Source: Glutamicibacter halophytocola
GTDB lineage: Bacteria > Actinomycetota > Actinomycetes > Actinomycetales > Micrococcaceae
Direction: 5' to 3'
Assembly (NCBI RefSeq): GCF_001302565.1
Contig: NZ_CP012750.1
Span: 1,178,001-1,242,000, forward strand
DNA length: 64,000 bases
Shown: piece by piece, positions 58,618 through 64,000 of the stretch
How positions within the stretch are numbered: the first letter of the stretch is position 1
Layout of the letters: the number at the start of each line of letters is the position of its first letter
Position numbers and translations under genes: made by a program
The notes under the pieces: generated by a model
The model's database searches: none
The model's input: the letters and a program-made list of their open reading frames with translations, nothing else
What the model was told of the DNA's origin: nothing

Positions 58618-60018
58618 ATGGCTTCCAATGTGGATGCGGTAGACAAGCACTACGACCTGATCATCCTCGGCACCGGCTCGGGCAATTCGATTCCGGGACC
58701 TGAGTTCGATGGCAAGTCCATTGCCATTATCGAAAAGGGGGCCTTTGGCGGCACCTGCCTGAACGTGGGCTGCATCCCGACCAAGATGTATGTCTACGCG
58801 GCCGACACCGCCTTGGAAACCCGGGAGTCTTCGCGCTTGGGCATCGACGCCCAGGTGAGTTCCGTGGATTGGCCGGGCATCGTCCATCGCGTCTTCGACC
58901 AGCGGATCGATTTGATCGCTAAGGGCGGGGAGGAATACCGCAGGGGTGAAAAGACGCCGAACATCGACGTGTATGACCAGCATGCCCGGTTTGTTGCCGA
59001 ACGCACGCTGCGCACCGGCCAGGGCACGGCGGCCAAGACCATCAGCGCCGACCAGATCGTTCTGGCGGCAGGCTCGCGTCCCTTCATCCCCGAGGTGATC
59101 ACCCAGTCCGGGGTTCATTTCCACACCAATGAAGACATCATGCGCTTGGCCCGGCAGCCAAAATCCATGGTGATCGTTGGCGGCGGATATATCGCCATGG
59201 AATTTGCCCACGTCTTCGAGGCCCTGGGCACCAAGGTGAGCATCATCGCCCGCTCGGAACTGCTTCGGCACCTGGATGCCGACCTGCGCGAGCCCTTCAA
59301 TGAGCTTGCCGCCCAGCGCTACGACGTGCATCAGGGACGGAATATTGCCGGGGCCAGCCAGCAAGGGAACGAGGTCACCGTGACGCTCGACGACGGGTCC
59401 GAGATCAGTGCAGAAGTCCTGCTGGTGGCCACCGGGCGCATTCCCAACGGCGATGAACTGGACTTGGATCTGGCTGGCATCGATTCCACGGACGGGCGCA
59501 TCAGCGTTGACGAATTCGGGCGCTCCACCTCGGCGACGGGCGTGTGGGCGCTGGGCGACATTTCCTCCCCATACCTGCTCAAGCACGTTGCCAACGCGGA
59601 AATGCGCGCGGTGCGCCACAACTTGCTGAACCCGCAGAACATGAAGAAGATGCCCCATGAGCATGTTCCCGCCGCGGTCTTCACCCATCCGCAAATCGCC
59701 TATGTGGGGATGACCGAGGAAGAGGCCCGCGAGGCAGGGCACGAGATCACCGTCAAGGTGCAGAAGTACGCCGATGTGGCCTATGGCTGGGCCATGGAGG
59801 ATCGCAGCGGCATCGCCAAGCTCATCGCCGACAAGAAGACCGGCAAGCTGCTCGGCGCCCACTACATGGGGCCGCAGGCTTCCACGCTGATCCAGCAGAT
59901 GATCACCGTCATGGCCTTCGATCTGGATGTGAGGGAGGTAGCCAGCAACCAGTACTGGATCCACCCGGCGCTGCCGGAGGTCACCGAAAACGCATTGCTC
60001 GGCCTGGACTTCTCCTAG
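58618..60018 (+). CDS. mtr: mycothione reductase
   Basis: This 466-residue FAD- and NADPH-dependent disulfide reductase would keep mycothiol, the actinobacterial thiol, reduced. The redox pair is C47/C52 in GGTCLNVGCIPTKMYVYAAD. FAD segments are IILGTGSGNS and GVWALGDI, the NADPH site is VIVGGGYIAMEFAHVF, and the C-terminal base is in YWIHPALPEVTENALLGL. The missing GG in the first dinucleotide motif and the MYVYAAD stretch separate it from lipoamide or glutathione reductase. GAAAGGGA precedes the ATG. It follows the metallophore operon by 76 bases and is probably separate. Confidence 0.92.
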   Translation: MASNVDAVDKHYDLIILGTGSGNSIPGPEFDGKSIAIIEKGAFGGTCLNVGCIPTKMYVYAADTALETRESSRLGIDAQVSSVDWPGIVHRVFDQRIDLIAKGGEEYRRGEKTPNIDVYDQHARFVAERTLRTGQGTAAKTISADQIVLAAGSRPFIPEVITQSGVHFHTNEDIMRLARQPKSMVIVGGGYIAMEFAHVFEALGTKVSIIARSELLRHLDADLREPFNELAAQRYDVHQGRNIAGASQQGNEVTVTLDDGSEISAEVLLVATGRIPNGDELDLDLAGIDSTDGRISVDEFGRSTSATGVWALGDISSPYLLKHVANAEMRAVRHNLLNPQNMKKMPHEHVPAAVFTHPQIAYVGMTEEEAREAGHEITVKVQKYADVAYGWAMEDRSGIAKLIADKKTGKLLGAHYMGPQASTLIQQMITVMAFDLDVREVASNQYWIHPALPEVTENALLGLDFS

Positions 60019-60157
60019 GCGCAATTCACTGCGTGCACGTGCAGATCAGCCCTGGCCACCTGGCGCAATCGCTGGAATGCCCGTGGCCACGGTGCTTCCG
60101 GATCGGTGGCTTGGGGCAGGTTGCGCCGAATGCAAAGCAAAGCAAGGAGGAAGAATA

Positions 60158-60409
60158 ATGAAGTTGAAGAGCCATCTTGCCGCATCTGCAGCGGCCGGCA
60201 TCCTGGCCGCGGCGCTGGGGGCGGGCGGTATCCCGGCAGCCCAGGCCAGCGGCAAGACCTACACGCAGGAAGTGGCCAGTGCCGGTACCTGCACAAAAAT
60301 GGAAACCGCCACAGTCCACGCCTTCAGGGCTTCCGGCTATGACGTCAGCGGCCACGCCTGCCTGAAAAGCGCGGGAGGCTACACCCTGATGATCGACTAC
60401 TCGAAATAG
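60158..60409 (+). CDS. very small secreted protein
   Basis: This 83-residue protein has a Sec signal (core AAGILAAALGAGGIPA, cleavage about AQA-SGK, residue 31). The mature part has about 52 residues with two cysteines (SAGTCTKM and GHACLKS), probably one disulfide. AGGAGGAA precedes the ATG at good spacing, supporting translation. I recognise no family. It lies between mycothione reductase and ftsK. Confidence 0.6.
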   Translation: MKLKSHLAASAAAGILAAALGAGGIPAAQASGKTYTQEVASAGTCTKMETATVHAFRASGYDVSGHACLKSAGGYTLMIDYSK

Positions 60410-60496
60410 CTTGCCTGCCTTTCACGTGATCCATCTCTAGCTCCCGCCAAACCCCGTGCAGACGTGTAAATTCGGGGCGCATACAGCTGTTGGCGA

Positions 60497-60508
60497 TACC
60501 CTAGAACT
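60497..60508 (+). promoter_or_regulatory. -10 element giving a leaderless ftsK transcript
   Basis: TACCCT (60497-60502) ends six bases before the ftsK ATG, and no ribosome binding site is seen. No good -35 is visible. Confidence 0.45.
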
Positions 60509-63505
60509 ATGGCCCCACGTACCCAGTCTCAGGGGACGAAGAAGCCGGCGACGCGTAAACCCAAGGCGTCCAGCTCTTCGTCCTCCAAGAAAACGCCCGA
60601 GAATCCGGAACAGGAACTCGCCCTGCCCTTACGCGCCCTGCGCAGCGTATGGATGGGCATTGCCCGGATTTTTGGTGGCGCCTTCCGCCGAATCGGCGGA
60701 ACGGTGAGCCCTGACTACGAGCTGCGCCGCGACGGCACTGGGCTTTTCCTTGCCCTGATCTCGATTACCGTGGCCATCATCGAATGGTGGGGGCTGCGCG
60801 CATCGGGCTGGTTTGGACAGGGCGTGCACGCCGTAGCTGGCGGCACCCTGGGCTTCATGGCCGTGCTCCTGCCGGTCATCTTGTTCATCGGGGCCTTCCG
60901 GCTCTTCCGCTACCCGGAAGAAGTCACCGCCAATAACCGCATCGGCATTGGCCTGCTGATCATGACGCTCTCCGGCTCGTCCATCGCATCGCTGGCACAA
61001 GGCTCGCCAGCGGTCACCGATGACTTCGAGCTGCTGTGGAACGCTGGCGGAATGGCCGGCTCCATCCTCGGAACGCCGCTGGGCCTGCTGATCACGGTCC
61101 CCGGCGCCATGGCCGTCTTCATCTTCCTGGCATTCATGTCCCTCTTGATTGTCACCGCAACGCCCTTTACCCAGATTCCGCAGCGGATCCGCGCGGGCTA
61201 TAACCGCCTGCTGGGCCAGGACCCCGACGCGGCCAAGCCGGCACGCCACCCGGCCCAAACCGAACTGGATCCAACCCGCGAAGAACACGACCAGTCCTAC
61301 CTCTACCCGGAGGACGAGCCGGTTGCCCCTGCACCAAAAAAGAAGAAGCCGGGATTCTTCGAACGCCGCGCTGCCGCGGCCCGCCAGGTGACCGAAGTCT
61401 ACGACGTGGACGGAAGCGAAAGCGCCGAGCGCCCGGGCGACGTCGCCTACGACAAGGCCGTCATCGAGCCCGAAGAATTCTCCGAGGCCTCGACCACGTC
61501 GCTGCCGGTGAGCAACCGCAACTCCGGCAAGATCTTTGATGCCGATGAAGCCGCCACCCAGGCCATCGCGCGTCCGGACTTCGAGGACCACGATGCCGCC
61601 GAAGCCGCCACCCAGGCCATGCCTGCCGCGTCGAGGCCCGCGCCTGCCGGTCCGCCTCCCGGGGTGAAGCGCCCCACCAAGGCCGAAAGCGAAATGGCCG
61701 AGATCATGGCCAATATCGGTTTGAAGGCCGAGCCGGAGGCAACCACCTCCGCCATGGACCAGGTTTCCTCACGCGCCGCAGGACTTTCGGCCAGCCCGCA
61801 GGCGCCGATCCCGGCGCGCAGCGAGCAGCTGCAGCTCTCCGGCGATGTCACCTACACCCTGCCAGAAGACGGCTACCTGCCGGCCGGCCCGCCAGCCAAG
61901 GAAGCTTCCGAGGCCAACCAGGTAGTGGTGGACGCGCTGACCAACACCCTGCAGCAGTTCAAGGTCGATGCCCAGGTGACCGGCTTCTCGCGCGGGCCGA
62001 CGGTGACCCGCTACGAAATCGAGCTGTCGCCAGGCACCAAGGTGGAGAAGGTCACCGCGCTGGCCAAGAACATCTCCTACGCGGTGGCTTCCTCCGACGT
62101 GCGCATCCTTTCGCCGATCCCCGGCAAGTCTGCCATCGGCATCGAAATTCCGAATACCGACAAGGAAGTTGTTGCCCTGGGCGACGTGCTGCGCAGCAAC
62201 AACGCCCGAAAGACCGAGCATCCGATGGTGATGGGCGTCGGCAAGGACGTCGAAGGCGGCTTTGTGGTCGCCAACCTCGCCAAGATGCCGCACCTGCTGG
62301 TGGCAGGCGCCACCGGCGCCGGCAAGTCCTCGTTCGTGAACTCGATGATCACCTCGATCCTGATGCGCGCCACCCCGGATGAGGTCCGCATGGTCATGGT
62401 TGACCCCAAGCGCGTTGAACTCACCGCCTACGAGGGCGTGCCGCACCTGATCACCCCGATCATCACCAATCCGAAGAAGGCCGCCGAGGCGCTGGGCTGG
62501 GTGGTCCGCGAAATGGACACCCGCTACGACGACCTGGCCAACTTCGGCTACAAGCACATCGACGACTTCAACAAGGCGGTGAAGGCCGGCAAGGTCCATC
62601 CGCCGGAGGGCTCCCAGCGGGTGCTCAAGCCCTACCCGTACCTGCTGGTGATTGTCGACGAGCTCGCCGATTTGATGATGGTCGCGCCGCGCGATGTGGA
62701 AGAGTCGATCGTTCGCATCACCCAGCTGGCCCGTGCCGCCGGCATCCACCTGGTGCTGGCCACCCAGCGTCCATCCGTGGACGTGGTCACCGGCCTGATC
62801 AAGGCCAACGTGCCTTCGCGCATGGCCTTCGCCACCTCCTCGGTCACCGACTCCCGCGTGGTCCTGGACCAGCCCGGCGCCGAGAAGCTGCTGGGCCAGG
62901 GTGACGCGCTGTTCCTGCCCATGGGCACCTCCAAGCCGATGCGCGTGCAGGGCGCCTGGGTCACCGAGTCCGAGATCCAGCGCGTGGTCGAACACGTCAA
63001 GACGCAGCTGGCACCGGAGTACCGCGACGACGTGATTCCGGCCGCCGAAAAGAAGAAGCAGATCGACGAGGATATCGGAGACGATCTGGACCTGCTGCTG
63101 CAGGCCACCGAATTGGTGGTCACCAGCCAGTTCGGTTCCACCTCGATGCTCCAGCGCAAGCTGCGTGTTGGCTTCGCCAAGGCAGGCCGCCTGATGGACT
63201 TGATGGAATCGCGCGGAGTGGTGGGCCCTTCCGAGGGCTCCAAGGCCCGCGACGTGCTCATCCAGCCCGATGACCTGCCAATGGTCCTGGCCGCGATGCG
63301 CGGCGATGACCCGGCAACCACCGCGCCATCGGCCACCGAAGCGGCCCTGGTGGCCGAAGCCAACGTGAACCACGCTGATCCAGTGGCCGAATACGCCGAA
63401 GACCTGGTGGCCAGGGACCTGGATGATCGCCCGCAAGCTGTTGACTACTTTGACGGCTCCGACGAACCGGGCGAAGACGCCTGGGACCTGACAGGAAGAA
63501 ACTAG
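60509..63505 (+). CDS. ftsK: DNA translocase FtsK/SpoIIIE
   Basis: This 998-residue septal DNA pump coordinates chromosome segregation with division. After a basic start, four transmembrane helices lie at about 85-225. A Pro/Ala/Glu-rich linker follows to about 440. The motor has VTRYEIELSPGTKVEKV, Walker A AGATGAGKSS (about 600), Walker B YLLVIVDELADLMM and IRITQLARAAGIHLVLATQRPS. The C-terminal gamma winged helix (QFGSTSMLQRKLRVGFAKAGRLMD) reads orientation sequences. Length and plan match actinobacterial FtsK. Confidence 0.98.
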   Translation: MAPRTQSQGTKKPATRKPKASSSSSSKKTPENPEQELALPLRALRSVWMGIARIFGGAFRRIGGTVSPDYELRRDGTGLFLALISITVAIIEWWGLRASGWFGQGVHAVAGGTLGFMAVLLPVILFIGAFRLFRYPEEVTANNRIGIGLLIMTLSGSSIASLAQGSPAVTDDFELLWNAGGMAGSILGTPLGLLITVPGAMAVFIFLAFMSLLIVTATPFTQIPQRIRAGYNRLLGQDPDAAKPARHPAQTELDPTREEHDQSYLYPEDEPVAPAPKKKKPGFFERRAAAARQVTEVYDVDGSESAERPGDVAYDKAVIEPEEFSEASTTSLPVSNRNSGKIFDADEAATQAIARPDFEDHDAAEAATQAMPAASRPAPAGPPPGVKRPTKAESEMAEIMANIGLKAEPEATTSAMDQVSSRAAGLSASPQAPIPARSEQLQLSGDVTYTLPEDGYLPAGPPAKEASEANQVVVDALTNTLQQFKVDAQVTGFSRGPTVTRYEIELSPGTKVEKVTALAKNISYAVASSDVRILSPIPGKSAIGIEIPNTDKEVVALGDVLRSNNARKTEHPMVMGVGKDVEGGFVVANLAKMPHLLVAGATGAGKSSFVNSMITSILMRATPDEVRMVMVDPKRVELTAYEGVPHLITPIITNPKKAAEALGWVVREMDTRYDDLANFGYKHIDDFNKAVKAGKVHPPEGSQRVLKPYPYLLVIVDELADLMMVAPRDVEESIVRITQLARAAGIHLVLATQRPSVDVVTGLIKANVPSRMAFATSSVTDSRVVLDQPGAEKLLGQGDALFLPMGTSKPMRVQGAWVTESEIQRVVEHVKTQLAPEYRDDVIPAAEKKKQIDEDIGDDLDLLLQATELVVTSQFGSTSMLQRKLRVGFAKAGRLMDLMESRGVVGPSEGSKARDVLIQPDDLPMVLAAMRGDDPATTAPSATEAALVAEANVNHADPVAEYAEDLVARDLDDRPQAVDYFDGSDEPGEDAWDLTGRN

Positions 63506-63510
63506 AACCC

Positions 63511-64000
63511 ATGAGCGAGCAAGCTGGCCACGGCGCCCAGCCACCGGTTCCGACACTGAACATCGCCAATGTGCTCACGTGCATTCGCATCATCATGGTG
63601 CCCTTCTTCGTCTGGGCGCTGCTGGCCGATGGCTCGCAGCAGGGGCTGTGGCGCTGGGTTGCCCTGGTGCTGTTTGTCCTGGCCATGTACACCGACAAGC
63701 TCGACGGGGACCTGGCCCGCAGCCGCGGGCTGATTACCAACTTCGGCAAGATCGCCGACCCGATTGCGGACAAGCTGCTCACCGGCTCGGCCCTTGTATG
63801 CTTCTCCATCTTGGCGGAGCTTCCGTGGTGGGTGACCATCGTGATCCTGGTTCGCGAATGGGGGATTACGCTGCTGCGCGTGGTGGTGATCCGCTATGGC
63901 GTGATCGCCGCGAACATGGGCGGCAAAATCAAGACCGTCCTGCAGTCGGTGGTCATTGGCCTGTACCTGCTTCCATACACCCACACCATCGAATGGCTGC
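63511..64000 (+). CDS. pgsA: CDP-diacylglycerol-glycerol-3-phosphate 3-phosphatidyltransferase (partial, 5' part)
   Basis: The frame from ATG 63511 runs off the window after 163 residues. It begins NIANVLTCIRIIMVPFFVWAL after a short polar start, and carries the CDP-alcohol phosphotransferase motif: DKLDGDLARSRG followed by FGKIADPIADK, with all the conserved aspartates. TVVIVLVREWGI-like helices follow (VREWGITLLR). It makes phosphatidylglycerol phosphate at the membrane. AGGAAG lies upstream, five bases after the ftsK stop. The gene order ftsK-pgsA is typical of actinobacteria. Confidence 0.92.
   Translation, partial: MSEQAGHGAQPPVPTLNIANVLTCIRIIMVPFFVWALLADGSQQGLWRWVALVLFVLAMYTDKLDGDLARSRGLITNFGKIADPIADKLLTGSALVCFSILAELPWWVTIVILVREWGITLLRVVVIRYGVIAANMGGKIKTVLQSVVIGLYLLPYTHTIEWL

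Noticed and set aside
58486..60024. 512-codon minus-strand frame opposite mycothione reductase
   Set aside because: Shadow of the plus-strand flavoprotein, whose redox motif and length are complete.
61769..63556. 595-codon minus-strand frame opposite ftsK
   Set aside because: Same artefact; ftsK on the plus strand has all its motifs.

Overview
The window looks like a chromosome segment of a moderately high-GC actinobacterium of the Micrococcaceae (Arthrobacter/Glutamicibacter type). The main reasons are a mycothione reductase (mycothiol is actinobacterial), the gene order pnp / M16 peptidase / dapB / dapA / RNase J / ftsK / pgsA typical of that group, many GTG starts, several genes that appear leaderless, and a secreted levansucrase plus levanase. 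The genus is an inference. I see no rRNA, tRNA, insertion sequence, integrase or CRISPR array.

Layout. (1) 0.4-6.0 kb: a PhzF-like enzyme and a fructan locus (LacI regulator, GH32 levanase, GH68 levansucrase). The divergent levanase/levansucrase intergenic region carries two copies of the palindrome CAAAACGTTTTG. (2) 6.1-10.6 kb: a truncated GntR gene, a DUF1883 protein, a zinc alcohol dehydrogenase, and an MFS exporter divergent from an MmyB-like regulator, with a perfect 19-bp palindrome between the last two. (3) 11-21 kb: core genes pnp, M16 peptidase and dapB, interrupted by an AtoE-type transporter, a nucleosidase/luxS divergent pair, small lipoproteins and a decayed PucR-type regulator. 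(4) 21.3-44.6 kb: an accessory island between dapB and dapA, entered at a perfect 30-bp inverted repeat. It holds TIM-barrel sugar isomerases, two ROK regulators, an Ebo-like operon (inositol-phosphate synthase, UbiA prenyltransferase, isomerase-EboA fusion, TatD-like EboB, EboE, phosphodiesterase), a secreted PQQ-type sugar dehydrogenase with a PKD domain, a polyprenyl diphosphate synthase in a ribose-type ABC operon, and a binding protein/oxidoreductase/isomerase operon. (5) 44.7-47.3 kb: dapA and RNase J. (6) 47.4-60.4 kb: a second accessory block with an OpuC-type osmoprotectant ABC transporter and then a seven-gene operon for an opine metallophore of the staphylopine/pseudopaline type, preceded by a Zur-box promoter, followed by mycothione reductase. 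(7) 60.5-64 kb: ftsK and the 5' part of pgsA.

How the genes work together. The fructan locus would make and degrade levan under LacI control. In the metallophore operon, a DapF-fold racemase, a nicotianamine-synthase-like enzyme and an opine dehydrogenase would build the ligand, an MFS protein would export it, and a siderophore-type ABC importer (rather than the Opp-type importer used with staphylopine) would bring back the metal complex when zinc is scarce. The Ebo-like operon next to a prenyl diphosphate synthase suggests production and handling of a prenylated cyclitol- or sugar-derived metabolite; this is inference. The metallophore operon and the Ebo/prenyl/sugar island are the two most interesting systems here.
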